A DNA stretch of 64,000 nucleotides from Sphingobium chlorophenolicum (GCF_000722875.1 NZ_JFHR01000019.1:1-64000); one strand, 5' to 3'. Shown: positions 36,233-45,198, counted from the stretch's first letter. The notes: generated by a model from the sequence alone, not told the origin. Program-made: numbers and translations.

Positions 36233-38296
36233 TCAATTGCGCTGCGCCTCGACGGGCCGCATCGCCCGATAGACCATGGCGCTGAGCAACAGGCTGCCCT
36301 GCCGCGACAGGTGATCGTCATCGGCATAGAGCGGCACGCCATGCGCCATCGTCGCGCACTGGCCCGTGCGGCAGAGCAGTTGGTGGGGATAGAGAATGTC
36401 CGCCGCGAAACGCCGCCGCATCTGGTCGAAGGCGGCCAGCACGTCCCGCTGGCGCCGCAGATAGTCGGCCTGCGACAGCGCCAGCCCGGCCGGTTCGCTG
36501 TACAGTTCCGCCCGCGCCAGGCTTTCGGGCACGTTGCGGCGGAATTCGGGGATGGGCGCGACCAATATGACCCGCTTGCCCATGGCGGTCAGCGTCCCGA
36601 CCGTTTCCTTGAGGCCCAGGCGGAACAGCCAGGCGTCGCGGCGGATGCTGCGGTCGTCATCTGCGTCCCGGCCGAGATAGCAGGGTATGCCGCCTTCGGG
36701 ACGGCGGCCGTTGGCGCACAGGCCCCAGCGGGACACGAGGAAGACGGTGTGGATGGAGGGGCTGTCGCGCAGCAGCGCCAGCACCTGGGCGTTGAACGCG
36801 CTGCAATCATGGCTGGGCGGCTGGTCCAGCCGGTCCAGGCCAAGCAGCGTCGGGCAGGCGGGATAGGAAGCGATCCGGCCCGAAAGCCCCAGCGCGTCGC
36901 CCGCCTGGTCGAAGGCGGGCTTCAGCGCATGGGCATGGGAATCGCCCCATAGCAGGAAGCTGGGCGCGGTGCCGTTATGCGCGCCGACCGCGCAGAGCGC
37001 CCGGTGCCGGACCGCCGCCATGCCCGAACAGCGTTCCGGCAGATAGGCCATGCTGCGGCTGGCGGCGTCGAGCGCGGCGACCGTGGGTGTCACGCGCATG
37101 GGCAGGCCGCCGGAGAAATAGAGCAGGCCCCCTGCCCCGCATCCGGCGGCCGCCATCGCCCCCGCAAAGGCGAAGGCGCGGGCGGTGGTGAAGCGGCGCG
37201 CCCGGCGGAACGGCTCCTCTATGAAGCGCCAGGAAAGGGCGGCGGCGAGGAGCGAGAGGAGGATGACCAGGGCCTGTTCCCGCAACCGCCATTCGCCGTC
37301 GGTGCGATAGGTCCAGAAGACGACGATGGGCCAATGCCAGAGATAGAGGGAGTAGGAGATGCGGCCGACCGCCACCGGCGCGGCGGCGCCCAGCATATGG
37401 CTGACCGTCGACCCGGCCCGTCCGGCGTGCAGGACCAGCATCGCGCCCAGTACAGGGAAAAGCGCGTTCGGGCCGGGAAAGACGGTCGCGTTGGAGAAGC
37501 CGAACACCGCCCAGCCGATCAGGGCGATGCCGCCGACTGCGCAAAGCTGCGCCGCCCGGCGGCTGCGCGGCGGGGGCAGCAGGCCGGTAGCCAGCAACGC
37601 GCCCGCCAGCAGCTCCCAGGCGCGGGGGAAGGGCATGTAGAAGGCCAGGACCGGGGCGCGGCCCACCAGCAGCATCGCGGCCCAGAAGGACAGGAGCGCC
37701 GTCGATGCGATTACGAGCCGGGTCCGTCCGCCCGCCCGGAAGGCGCAGAGCATCAGCAGCGGGAAGAGGATGTAAAATTGTTCCTCCACCGCCAGCGACC
37801 ATGTGTGGAGTAGCGGCGCTTCCTCCGCCGCGCTGCCGAAATAGCCGCTGTGGCGGGCAAAATAGAGGTTGCTGGCGAACAGGACCGTCGCGACGGCGCT
37901 CATGCCCAGGGCGCGATAGTCGAGGGGTAGCAGGATCAGGCTGCCCGCCGCGATGGTGACGGCGATGGTCGCGAACAGGGCGGGGAATATCCGGCGGATG
38001 CGCCGCGCATAGAAGGCGGTCAGGCTGAACCGCCCCTCCGCCAGTTCGCGGGCGATGATCGAGCCGATGAGATAGCCGGAGATGACGAAGAAGATGTCGA
38101 CGCCGACGAAGCCGCCGGAAAAGGGCCAGAGGTCGACATGGTAGAAGAGCACCGGCAGCACCGCCAGGGCGCGCAGCCCGTCTATGTCGCGCCGGTAGGT
38201 GGCGGACGGAAGGGTTTCGGCGGCGGGCGACGCGGGGCGGGACAGGGTGGCGGCGATGCTTCTTCCCTCCTTTTTCAGGGAGTTGGCGGCATCCAT
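36233..38296 (-). CDS. Acyltransferase-3 / SGNH fusion (OafA-like O-acetyltransferase)
   Basis: The 687-residue protein begins with an acyltransferase-3 domain (YRRDIDGLRALAVLPVLFYH with the conserved His53, then FFVISGYLIG), with about ten membrane helices up to residue 390. A C-terminal periplasmic SGNH hydrolase-like domain follows, with WGDSHAHALKPAF and the Asp-His pair in DDDHLS. Such fusions O-acetylate lipopolysaccharide O-antigen, exopolysaccharide or peptidoglycan. The acceptor is unknown because no polysaccharide cluster is nearby. It converges with the GntR gene, ending six bases from its stop. Confidence 0.92.
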   Translation of the reverse strand: MDAANSLKKEGRSIAATLSRPASPAAETLPSATYRRDIDGLRALAVLPVLFYHVDLWPFSGGFVGVDIFFVISGYLIGSIIARELAEGRFSLTAFYARRIRRIFPALFATIAVTIAAGSLILLPLDYRALGMSAVATVLFASNLYFARHSGYFGSAAEEAPLLHTWSLAVEEQFYILFPLLMLCAFRAGGRTRLVIASTALLSFWAAMLLVGRAPVLAFYMPFPRAWELLAGALLATGLLPPPRSRRAAQLCAVGGIALIGWAVFGFSNATVFPGPNALFPVLGAMLVLHAGRAGSTVSHMLGAAAPVAVGRISYSLYLWHWPIVVFWTYRTDGEWRLREQALVILLSLLAAALSWRFIEEPFRRARRFTTARAFAFAGAMAAAGCGAGGLLYFSGGLPMRVTPTVAALDAASRSMAYLPERCSGMAAVRHRALCAVGAHNGTAPSFLLWGDSHAHALKPAFDQAGDALGLSGRIASYPACPTLLGLDRLDQPPSHDCSAFNAQVLALLRDSPSIHTVFLVSRWGLCANGRRPEGGIPCYLGRDADDDRSIRRDAWLFRLGLKETVGTLTAMGKRVILVAPIPEFRRNVPESLARAELYSEPAGLALSQADYLRRQRDVLAAFDQMRRRFAADILYPHQLLCRTGQCATMAHGVPLYADDDHLSRQGSLLLSAMVYRAMRPVEAQRN

Positions 38297-38583
38297 GGTG
38301 ATAGGGCCTGTGGCGGCAGGCGCATCGGTGCATCGGGGGAGGTGCAGGGGGCAAAGGTGTTAGGCGGTGTGGAGGGGTTTTGGGGTGGGTGATTTGGAAA
38401 CCGCCATGGCTTTCCCGACATTGCGAATTTGTCCACGCGACCCAGGGATAATTTCTATATCCATTCGGGCCGATCTTGCCGAAGCTCCTCCTTTTCTTGA
38501 AGAGAGGCGAAGCGCCCTTCGACTGCCTGCAAGGCATGCGCTTGGGACAGGCTTCGATAGGATCAGGTGAACGGAGTTTGGAA

Positions 38584-39705
38584 ATGTTGCCACAGCTTGC
38601 CGCCGACGCCCGGCTTTACCTGCGGCCCACCTGGTTCGTGCCGACGCCCATCGGTCTGACCGACGGGTCGGCGGCGCGGATGGGCAATGGGTTGATCTGG
38701 TTCCAGGGCTATGAACTGACCGCGCGCAAGGACGGGCGGCGGGTGGCGCGGGTGACGGTGCCGGTCGCGGAGTTCGCGGATGCCGTGGCGCGCTTGCCCG
38801 ATGCGCTGGCGGAGCGGGCGCTCAACCTTGCCGCCAATATCTCGGCGCAGCGGCCGCCTTTGGTGCTGGAGGGGCGGACGATCCGTTTCGACGCGCCGCA
38901 GGTGATGGCGATCCTGAACATCACGCCCGACAGTTTTTCCGACGGCGGCAAACATGTCGGCGATCCGCAGGCGGCGGCGGATGCGGGCTTCGCCATGGCA
39001 GCGGCAGGGGCGGCCCTGATCGACGTGGGGGGGGAATCGACCCGGCCCAAGGCGCCGAAGCTTTGGGAAGGGGATGAGATCGCCCGCGTCGTACCGGTGA
39101 TAGAGAAGCTGGCGGCGGCGGGCGTCCCGATATCCGTCGACACGCGCAAGGCGGCGGTGATGGAGGCGGCGCTGGCGGCGGGGGCGGCGGTCGTCAACGA
39201 TGTGAGCGCGCTGCTGCACGATCCGCGGGCGATGGAGGTGGTGGTCTCCGCAGGCTGTCCGGTGATCCTGATGCATGCGCCTTCGTCCGGGGACGATCCG
39301 CACGCCAATCCCGACGGCTATGGCGACGTCGTGGCCGATGTGTTCGACATGCTGGAGACGCGGGTGGCGGCCTGTCTGGCGGCCGGGGTGGCCCGCGAGA
39401 AGATCATGGTCGATCCGGGATTGGGCTTCGGCAAGTCATTGGGCGACAATCTGGCATTGGTGAACGGGTTGGCCGTGTTTCAGGGGCTGGGGGTGCCGTT
39501 GCTCTTCGCCGGGAGCCGGAAGCGGTTGATCGGGGCCTTGTCCAATGAGGCTCCGGCGGCCGAAAGACTTGGCGGATCGGTGGGTCTGGCCTTTCGCGCC
39601 GTGGAACTGGGTGCGCAGATGGTGCGGGTGCATGACGTCAAGGAAAGCGTGCAGGCGCTGCATCTGTGGCGCGGGCTGGCCGATGCGGGGTTGAGCGCGG
39701 TTTGA
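38584..39705 (+). CDS. folP: Dihydropteroate synthase with an N-terminal extension
   Basis: FolP joins p-aminobenzoate to dihydropterin pyrophosphate in folate synthesis. The DHPS barrel begins at VMAILNITPDSFSDGG (107-122) and includes DVGGESTRP, SVDTRKAAV, NDVSAL and the C-terminal GSRKR and VHDVKE motifs. It is preceded by about 100 residues (LRPTWFVPTPIGL ... NLAANISAQRP) not found in the classical 280-residue enzyme. I start at 38584, with GGAG nearby. Earlier in-frame ATGs (38476) lack support. The 287-base region before it has no gene I can identify. Confidence 0.95.
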   Translation: MLPQLAADARLYLRPTWFVPTPIGLTDGSAARMGNGLIWFQGYELTARKDGRRVARVTVPVAEFADAVARLPDALAERALNLAANISAQRPPLVLEGRTIRFDAPQVMAILNITPDSFSDGGKHVGDPQAAADAGFAMAAAGAALIDVGGESTRPKAPKLWEGDEIARVVPVIEKLAAAGVPISVDTRKAAVMEAALAAGAAVVNDVSALLHDPRAMEVVVSAGCPVILMHAPSSGDDPHANPDGYGDVVADVFDMLETRVAACLAAGVAREKIMVDPGLGFGKSLGDNLALVNGLAVFQGLGVPLLFAGSRKRLIGALSNEAPAAERLGGSVGLAFRAVELGAQMVRVHDVKESVQALHLWRGLADAGLSAV

Positions 39706-39799
39706 GGGGATGGGCGGGGTTTTGGTGCGGCCATCGATATAGCTTGGCGGTATGGACGAATTTGGAATGTCGGGAAATGGCCAATAGCGGACGCTCCTA

Positions 39800-39933
39800 A
39801 TCCTCCCTACGCGAAGCGTGGGGAGGGGGACCGCGCGAAGCGTGGTGGAGGGGAAATTTCGGAGGTTGTGCCCCATTCCCCTCCACCAGCCTGCGGCTGG
39901 TCCCCCTCCCCATCTCTCGATGGGGAGGAATAG
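39800..39933. repeat. Family B modular palindromic element, copy 4 (most complete)
   Basis: The order is arm CCTCCCTACGC-gaa-GCGTGGGGAGG, a GGTGGAGGGGAAAT block, a spacer, its inverted partner ATTCCCCTCCACC, a CAGCCTGCGGCTGG hairpin, and a closing arm CCTCCCCATC-tctc-GATGGGGAGG. The two end arms are of different types, and copy 1 has the same arms in swapped order. It lies between the convergent folP and methyltransferase genes. Confidence 0.8.
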
Positions 39934-39993
39934 GATAGGTCGGCTAACCACCCAAATCACCCCGTCCGGCGAGTCTTGAATTTGTCCAGGTGC

Positions 39994-40842
39994 CTAATGT
40001 TTCGGCTTGAGCGCGTCGGCCAGCGAAACGGTCGCGCTGCCCCGCCGGGCGGGCTGCGCCTGACTGGGATCGGCCTTCCACCCGCTCAGATAGACGATCG
40101 CCATCTGCTCGGCGGTGCGGCCGTCCGGATCGGCTGCGGCGGCGAAATGATGGGCCGCCCCGGCCAGCGCATCCCGCCGCAACATGGGCGCTCGCGAAAC
40201 CAGCGCGTTGCCCGCGCCCATCCCGCGCAGATCGTGCATCAGGCGCAGCATATCGCCATAGCGCACCGTCAGCGCATCCCCATCCGCGACCGGCATGGTG
40301 AAGCCCGCCCGCGCCAGCAGGTCGCCTGCCGAGCGCACGTCGATCTGCGGATGGACATGCTGGCCCGCCCGGTCGCCTTCGCCCGCCATCAGCGCCGCCC
40401 GCAGCCGGGGCAGTGAACCCGCCCCGGCAAAGGCCGCCAGCATCAGCCCGTCGGGCCGCAGCACCCGCCGCATCAGGATCAGCGCGCCCGGCAGGTCGTT
40501 GACGCTGTCGAGCGTTCCGCAGGCGATCACCAGATCGAAACTCTCGTCGGCGAAGGGCAGGGCGTCCTCATCGACCTGCACGCCGCCCTGCGCCTTTGCC
40601 GCCGCGAAGCCGGGGTCGGCGCAGACGACCTGCTTCCCCATCGCCTCCAGCGCCGCCCTGGCGCTGCCGTCGGGGCAGCCGATGACCAGCACTTCCCTGA
40701 AGTCCCGCTGCACGTCGCACAGCCGGTCCAGCAGCTCGTCCAGCATTGCCCGATAGAGAAAGTCATGATCGGCGAAGCGCGGCATCATCCGGTCGCGCCT
40801 TTTGGCGCGCAGGGCGCGGTCGAAGATGTCGGCATGGGTCAT
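39994..40842 (-). CDS. SAM-dependent methyltransferase (BioC/NDUFAF5-like)
   Basis: The 282-residue class I methyltransferase has an AdoMet-binding strand-loop VLVIGCPDG, an acidic CADPGF, and the SFDLVIACGTLDSVND segment. The overall layout (N-terminal FDRALRAKRRDR, C-terminal SATVSLADALKPKH tail) resembles the mitochondrial complex I assembly hydroxylase/methyltransferase NDUFAF5 and BioC-like enzymes. The substrate is not determined. I start at MTHADIFDRA (40842). It diverges from comF across 44 bases, so the two promoters overlap. Confidence 0.85.
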   Translation of the reverse strand: MTHADIFDRALRAKRRDRMMPRFADHDFLYRAMLDELLDRLCDVQRDFREVLVIGCPDGSARAALEAMGKQVVCADPGFAAAKAQGGVQVDEDALPFADESFDLVIACGTLDSVNDLPGALILMRRVLRPDGLMLAAFAGAGSLPRLRAALMAGEGDRAGQHVHPQIDVRSAGDLLARAGFTMPVADGDALTVRYGDMLRLMHDLRGMGAGNALVSRAPMLRRDALAGAAHHFAAAADPDGRTAEQMAIVYLSGWKADPSQAQPARRGSATVSLADALKPKH

Positions 40843-40886
40843 GGCGGGCCTTGTGCAACGGCGGAGGAGCGGGAACAAGGGAGATG

Positions 40887-41642
40887 ATGTCGCTTTCCCC
40901 GCTTCTCAAGACGGCCCCGCTTCTCAAGACCGCGCTGCGGCCGCTGGTCGACTATGCTTTGCCGCCGCGTTGTCCGGGATGTGGCGAGATTGTCGATGCG
41001 GACGATGCATTCTGCCTTGGTTGCTGGAGCGGGATGCGGTTTCTGGGCGCGCCCTGCTGCGCCCGGTGCGGCGCGCCGTTCGACTATGATCGGGGGGAAG
41101 GCGCGGAATGCGGCGCGTGCCTGGCCGATCCGCCGCCTTACGACAGCGCGCAGGCGGTGCTGGCCTATGGCGATGTCGCCCGCGCCGTGGCGCTGCGGCT
41201 GAAATATGGCCGCCGCATCGGCCTTGCCCGGCTGATCGCGAAGCAGATGGCGCGGCAGGTTCCGGCGGTGGGGGATGCTGTCATAGTGCCGGTGCCGCTG
41301 CATCGCTGGCGGCTCTGGTGGCGGGGCTTCAACCAGTCGGCGCTGATCGCCCGCCATCTGGCGCGGCTGACGGGCTTGCCGGTTGATAATCATGCCCTGC
41401 TACGCACCCGCCGGACCCGGCCTCTGCGTGGCATGACTCCGGAAATGCGGGCCAGGGCGGTGCGCGGGGCCTTTGCCCTGGCGGCGGATCATCGCCTGAA
41501 GGGGCGCGCGGTGCTGCTGATCGACGATGTGCATACCAGCGGCGCGACGGCGGCGGCTTGCGCCCGGACGCTGAAACGGGGCGGCGCGGCGAGCGTTCAC
41601 CTGCTGTGCTGGGCGCGGGTTCTGCCGGACGGCATCGATTGA
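40887..41642 (+). CDS. ComF-family phosphoribosyltransferase-like protein
   Basis: The 251-residue protein has an N-terminal four-cysteine zinc region (CPGC, CLGCW, CARCG, CGAC) and a C-terminal phosphoribosyltransferase fold with the PRPP-loop VLLIDDVHTSGAT. ComF proteins work with ComEC and DprA in DNA uptake in competent species; family members are also common in species not known to be competent. Tandem ATGs at 40884/40887 follow AAGGGAG. It leads the plus-strand group comF-grxC-nitrilase-DUF1178. Confidence 0.92.
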   Translation: MSLSPLLKTAPLLKTALRPLVDYALPPRCPGCGEIVDADDAFCLGCWSGMRFLGAPCCARCGAPFDYDRGEGAECGACLADPPPYDSAQAVLAYGDVARAVALRLKYGRRIGLARLIAKQMARQVPAVGDAVIVPVPLHRWRLWWRGFNQSALIARHLARLTGLPVDNHALLRTRRTRPLRGMTPEMRARAVRGAFALAADHRLKGRAVLLIDDVHTSGATAAACARTLKRGGAASVHLLCWARVLPDGID

Positions 41643-41685
41643 CAAATAGCCGCCGAACCACAATTTCGGCGATGAGGAGTAAAAC

Positions 41686-41943
41686 ATGGCGAAGGTCGAA
41701 ATCTATACCAAGGCCTGGTGCGGCTATTGCGCCAGGGCGAAGGCGCTGCTGAACGACAAGGGCGTGGCGTTCGAGGAATATGACGTCACCATGGGCGGGC
41801 CGAAGCGTCAGGAGATGCTGGACCGCGCCAATGGCGGGACGACGGTGCCGCAAATCTTCATCGACGGCCGGCATATCGGCGGCAGCGACGATCTGGCGGC
41901 GCTGGATCGCCAGGGCGAGCTCGACGCGTTGCTGGGAGCATAG
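41686..41943 (+). CDS. grxC: Glutaredoxin 3 (dithiol)
   Basis: The 85-residue thioredoxin-fold protein has the active site Cys12-Gly-Tyr-Cys15 (WCGYC), the cis-proline segment TTVPQIFIDG and the glutathione-binding GGSDDLAAL, all normal for GrxC. It reduces protein disulfides and glutathione mixed disulfides in the cytoplasm. It ends six bases before the nitrilase-family start codon and is likely cotranscribed with it. Confidence 0.97.
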   Translation: MAKVEIYTKAWCGYCARAKALLNDKGVAFEEYDVTMGGPKRQEMLDRANGGTTVPQIFIDGRHIGGSDDLAALDRQGELDALLGA

Positions 41944-41948
41944 GCGGG

Positions 41949-42779
41949 GTGCGCGCCGCCATCTTCCAGATGACCAGCGGGATTGACCCCGCTGCCAACG
42001 CCGCTGCCATCGCGGAGATGGCCGCGCGCGCCAGGGGAGAGGGGGCGGATATGCTCTTCACCCCCGAAATGGCGGGCTATCTGGACCGCGACCGGCAGCG
42101 GGCGGCGGCGACATTGCGGTCGGAGGCGGATGATCGGGTATTGGCCGCCGTGCGGGAGGCGGCGGCGAAACAGGGCTTGTGGGTGCATCTCGGTTCCCTG
42201 CCGTTGAAGGATGAGCGCACCGACGGCCGCTGGGCCAATCGCAGCTTCATGATCGACGATAGCGGCGAAATCCGCGCCCGCTACGACAAGATCCACCTGT
42301 TCGACGTCGATCTGGCGACCGGCGAAAGCTGGCGCGAATCGTCGGTCTATGGGCCGGGCGAGCAGGTCGTCGCGGTCGATACCCCCTGGGCGCGGATGGG
42401 TCTGTCGGTCTGCTACGACATGCGCTTTCCCGATCTCTACCGGTCGCTCACCAATGCGGGCGCGACGGTGCTGCTGACGCCCGCCGCCTTCACCGTGCCG
42501 ACCGGCAAGGCGCACTGGCACATATTGCTGCGGGCGCGCGCGATCGAGGCGGGCTGCTTCGTCATCGCCGCCGCCCAGACCGGCCATCATGCCGACGGCC
42601 GCGACACCTATGGGCACAGCCTGATCGCCGACCCATGGGGGGACATCGTGCTGGAGATGGGCGAACAGGCGGGTCTGGCTCTTGCGGATGTCGACCTGTC
42701 GCGCATAGAGGAGGTGCGCGGTCGGGTGCCTGCGCTCGCCAACCGGCGATCATTGCCCATGGATGTGACAGTGTCGTGA
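41949..42779 (+). CDS. Nitrilase-superfamily carbon-nitrogen hydrolase (NIT1/omega-amidase-like)
   Basis: The 276-residue enzyme has the catalytic triad Glu40 (FTPEM), Lys114 (RYDKIHLFD) and Cys155 ([10 protein letters not shown]). The LFDVDL and [11 protein letters not shown] context matches the NIT1/NitA branch, known to hydrolyse deaminated glutathione and related amides, which would suit its place directly after a glutaredoxin gene. It starts with GTG six bases after grxC and overlaps the DUF1178 gene by four bases (GTGA). The substrate is inferred from family branch and neighbours. Confidence 0.92.
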   Translation: MRAAIFQMTSGIDPAANAAAIAEMAARARGEGADMLFTPEMAGYLDRDRQRAAATLRSEADDRVLAAVREAAAKQGLWVHLGSLPLKDERTDGRWANRSFMIDDSGEIRARYDKIHLFDVDLATGESWRESSVYGPGEQVVAVDTPWARMGLSVCYDMRFPDLYRSLTNAGATVLLTPAAFTVPTGKAHWHILLRARAIEAGCFVIAAAQTGHHADGRDTYGHSLIADPWGDIVLEMGEQAGLALADVDLSRIEEVRGRVPALANRRSLPMDVTVS

Positions 42780-43258
42780 TCGTTTTCGACCTCAAATGCG
42801 AATCCCAAGGCCATGTGTTCGAGGCGTGGTTCGGTTCCAGCGCCGATTATGAGGATCAGAAGGCGCGGGGCCTGCTGTCCTGCCCGCTGTGCGGCGACGG
42901 ACATGTGGGCAAGGCCGTGATGGCCCCCGCCGTCGCGCCGAAGGGCAACAGCCGTCCGGAAACCATGCCGCAGGTTGCATCGTCGGGCGACGCGTCCATC
43001 ATCATGGGCGCGGGCGAGGAAGCGAAGATGCGCGAACTGGTGCTCGCGCTGGCGAAGGCGCAGCAAAAGGCGCTGGAGGATTCAACCTGGGTCGGGCGCG
43101 GCTTTGCCGAACAGGCCCGCGCCATGCATTATGGCGAGCAGGATCGGGTCAGCATCCACGGCGAAGTCGCGCTCAGCGAGGCGCGGGCGCTGATCGCGGA
43201 GGGGGTGGAGGTCGCGCCCCTGCCTTTTCCGGTGGTTCCCCCCGAAGCGAAGAATTGA
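42776..43258 (+). CDS. DUF1178 family protein
   Basis: The 160-residue protein opens with [21 protein letters not shown] and has a second CPLCGD pair. Cys8, Cys36 and Cys39 may bind metal, as in zinc ribbons. The C-terminal half (ARAMHYGEQDRVSIHGEVALSEARALIAEGVEV) is the conserved signature of DUF1178. Its role is unknown. It starts at a GTG inside the nitrilase stop (GTGA overlap), so it is translationally coupled to that gene, a pairing that suggests a common process. Confidence 0.9.
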   Translation: MIVFDLKCESQGHVFEAWFGSSADYEDQKARGLLSCPLCGDGHVGKAVMAPAVAPKGNSRPETMPQVASSGDASIIMGAGEEAKMRELVLALAKAQQKALEDSTWVGRGFAEQARAMHYGEQDRVSIHGEVALSEARALIAEGVEVAPLPFPVVPPEAKN

Positions 43259-43292
43259 CCGCGCCCCTTTCCCGCAATAGAGCCGTCACCGG

Positions 43293-43369
43293 GCACCCGT
43301 AGCTCAGCAGGATAGAGCATCAGATTCCTAATCTGAGGGCCATGGGTTCGAATCCCGTCGGGTGCACCA
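43293..43369 (+). tRNA. tRNA-Arg, anticodon CCT
   Basis: A 77-base cloverleaf can be drawn: acceptor GCACCCG/CGGGTGC, D-arm TAGCTCAGCAGGATAGAGC, anticodon stem TCAGA/TCTGA with loop TTCCTAA (CCT at 43327-43329), T-arm GGGTTCGAATCCC, and an encoded CCA end. It reads AGG codons, which are rare in such GC-rich genomes. No att-like duplication of its 3' end is seen in the window. Confidence 0.97.
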
Positions 43370-43406
43370 TTTCTCTTTTTTGGCCCTCAAGCGCCGGGCG
43401 GCCTTG

Positions 43407-43424
43407 CGAACCCTATCGGGTTCG
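43407..43424. other. Perfect hairpin between tRNA-Arg and ccmB
   Basis: CGAACCC and GGGTTCG are perfect inverted copies around a four-base loop, 38 bases after the tRNA and 17 bases after the ccmB stop on the other strand. It could end transcription of either; a T-rich stretch (TTCTCTTTTTT) lies closer to the tRNA. Confidence 0.4.
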
Positions 43425-43440
43425 AGGCGAGGCGACGTCC

Positions 43441-44088
43441 CTATTCGCGCCCGGCGCGAATGGCGGCGCCCCCGGCAAAGGGGGTGATGGCGACCAGCAG
43501 CAGGGATGCCGCGCCCAGGAATTTGAGGGCCGCGCCGCTGCCGTCGCCCAATGTCCCCGCGCCGAAGATCAGCAACGGCACGGCCAGCGGCAAGGCCAGC
43601 AGCCCCGCCAGCGCGCCGCTCGACCGCAGCCCTGCCGTCAGCGTCGCCACCAGCAGCCCCAGTGCCGCCAGCGCGGGCGTGCCGATCAGCAATCCCGCCT
43701 CCAGCAGGCCGATGGTCGTCCCGTCCAGCTTCAGAAGCGCGGCGGCGGGCAGGGTGGCGATCATCAGCGCGGGGCCGAAGCCCAGCCAATGGGCAATCAG
43801 CCGCGCCAGCACGACCATCTCCTCCCCAATGCCGCGCAGGGCGATCTGGTCGAGCATGCCCGCATCCCGGTCCGGCGCGACCAGCCGGTCGACCGGCAGC
43901 AGGCTGGCGAGCAGCGCTGCGATCCACAGCATGCCGCCGCCGGTCCGCCGCAACAGCGCCGCGTTGGGGCCGACGGCGAAGGGATAGAGGCTGGCGACCA
44001 GCAAGAGGAAGGCGACGGGCAGCCACAGCCCGGCGGATTGCCAGGATTGCCGCAAATCCCGGATCGCCAAAGTCAGGAGGATATTCAC
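43441..44088 (-). CDS. ccmB: Heme exporter membrane subunit CcmB
   Basis: The 215-residue protein has six hydrophobic segments and the typical LALPLAVPLLIFGAG segment at about 155-170. With CcmA it forms the CcmAB part of the cytochrome c maturation system I, which drives release of holo-CcmE from CcmC. Its start overlaps the ccmA stop by four bases (ATGA). ccmC, ccmD, ccmE and ccmF are not in the window, so the pathway is split in this genome. Confidence 0.96.
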   Translation of the reverse strand: MNILLTLAIRDLRQSWQSAGLWLPVAFLLLVASLYPFAVGPNAALLRRTGGGMLWIAALLASLLPVDRLVAPDRDAGMLDQIALRGIGEEMVVLARLIAHWLGFGPALMIATLPAAALLKLDGTTIGLLEAGLLIGTPALAALGLLVATLTAGLRSSGALAGLLALPLAVPLLIFGAGTLGDGSGAALKFLGAASLLLVAITPFAGGAAIRAGRE

Positions 44089-44693
44089 GCCTCCTCCTCC
44101 TCCGCCGCTATATAGTCCTGCATCGTCAGCACCACCGGCGTCGGCAGCGGCAGCGGCTGGTGCGACGCCGCCACGACGATGCCGCCCCCGGCCAGATGCG
44201 CCGCCACGGATGCGCCCAGCAGTTCCAGCGCCGCGTCGTCCAGCCCGTTGCCCGGCTCGTCCAGCAGCCAGATCGGCGCGCCGCCCGCGATCACCCGCGC
44301 CAGCGCCGCCCGCTTGCGCTGCCCGGTGGACAGCATGCGCACCGGCACCTGGCGGAGCGGCTCCAGCGCCATCGCCGCCATCGCCGCGTCCAGCGCGCCC
44401 GGCGGCGCCGCGTCCAGCCGCGCCCAGAAACCGAGCGCGGCGGCCAGCGGCTGTTCCATGTCCAGCGCCAGCCGCTCATCGGTCAGCGCGACCCGGCCAT
44501 GCCGTTCCACCGTTCCGGTGGAGGCGCGCAGCAGACCGGCGCAGATGCGGATGAGGCTGGACTTGCCGATGCCGTTCGGTCCCTTCAGCAGCGCGCTGCC
44601 GCCCGGTTCCATGGCCAGGTCGACGCCGCGGAACAGCAGCCGTCCGCCGCGCGCGCAGGCGACGCCCGACAGGTGCAATCCCACCCGGCTCAT
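44085..44693 (-). CDS. ccmA: Heme exporter ATP-binding subunit CcmA
   Basis: The 202-residue ABC ATPase has Walker A LKGPNGIGKSSLI (about 37-49), the signature LSTGQRKRAALARV, and Walker B IWLLDEPGNGLDD. The TGQRKR form of the signature is typical for CcmA. It powers the cytochrome c maturation complex together with CcmB. It overlaps the preceding zincin gene by four bases (ATGA), so all three genes form one tight operon. Confidence 0.97.
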   Translation of the reverse strand: MSRVGLHLSGVACARGGRLLFRGVDLAMEPGGSALLKGPNGIGKSSLIRICAGLLRASTGTVERHGRVALTDERLALDMEQPLAAALGFWARLDAAPPGALDAAMAAMALEPLRQVPVRMLSTGQRKRAALARVIAGGAPIWLLDEPGNGLDDAALELLGASVAAHLAGGGIVVAASHQPLPLPTPVVLTMQDYIAAEEEEA

Positions 44694-45097
44694 AGGGTGA
44701 CCATATCCTCCAGCACGTGCATGTCGAGGTCGGACAGGCCGAAATGATGGCCGATCTCATGCACCACCACATGGCTGATCAGCATGTCGAGCGGCACCCC
44801 GGTTTCCACCCATTCGTCCAGCAGCGGGCGGCGGTACAGATGCACGGTCGGGGGCAGGTCGCCGGTCTGCGCCGCTTCGCCCACCGGGCGGCCGGAATAA
44901 AGGCCGGTCAGGCCGAAGGGGTCGTCAATCTCCATTTCCTTGAGGATGGCGGGATCGGCGAATTCCTCCACGAACAGCACCACATTCGACAGGTGCGACC
45001 GGAACGGGTCCGGCAGGCGCGACAAGGCCGTCAGCGCCAGCTTTTCGATATCCTCGCGCGTCGGCGCAAATCGGGGCGGTTGACCGGCATCGTCCAT
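44690..45097 (-). CDS. Small zincin-fold metallopeptidase-like protein
   Basis: The 135-residue protein ends with HEIGHHFGLSD, an HExxH zinc motif whose downstream aspartate suits the short zincin families (DUF1025/metallopeptidase family). The front half contains VVLFVEEFADPAIL and FGLTGLYSG, also typical. The role is unknown. It is the first gene of the ccmA-ccmB operon. I start at ATG 45097 (MDDAGQPPRF); ATG 45115 is also in frame and no ribosome binding site clearly decides between them. Confidence 0.85.
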   Translation of the reverse strand: MDDAGQPPRFAPTREDIEKLALTALSRLPDPFRSHLSNVVLFVEEFADPAILKEMEIDDPFGLTGLYSGRPVGEAAQTGDLPPTVHLYRRPLLDEWVETGVPLDMLISHVVVHEIGHHFGLSDLDMHVLEDMVTL

Positions 45098-45198
45098 AGG
45101 GAAGACATAAAGCATGTTCCGAATCGTCTGCAAACCGCCGACGCATCGGAAAATGGGTTAATGCCGCCGGAATCGGGCGGACAAAGGCAGGAAAGACG

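Noticed and set aside
43370..43440. Possible integrase attachment site beside tRNA-Arg
   Set aside because: The GGGTTCG seen after the tRNA is part of a local hairpin, not a direct repeat of the tRNA 3' end, and no integrase gene is nearby.
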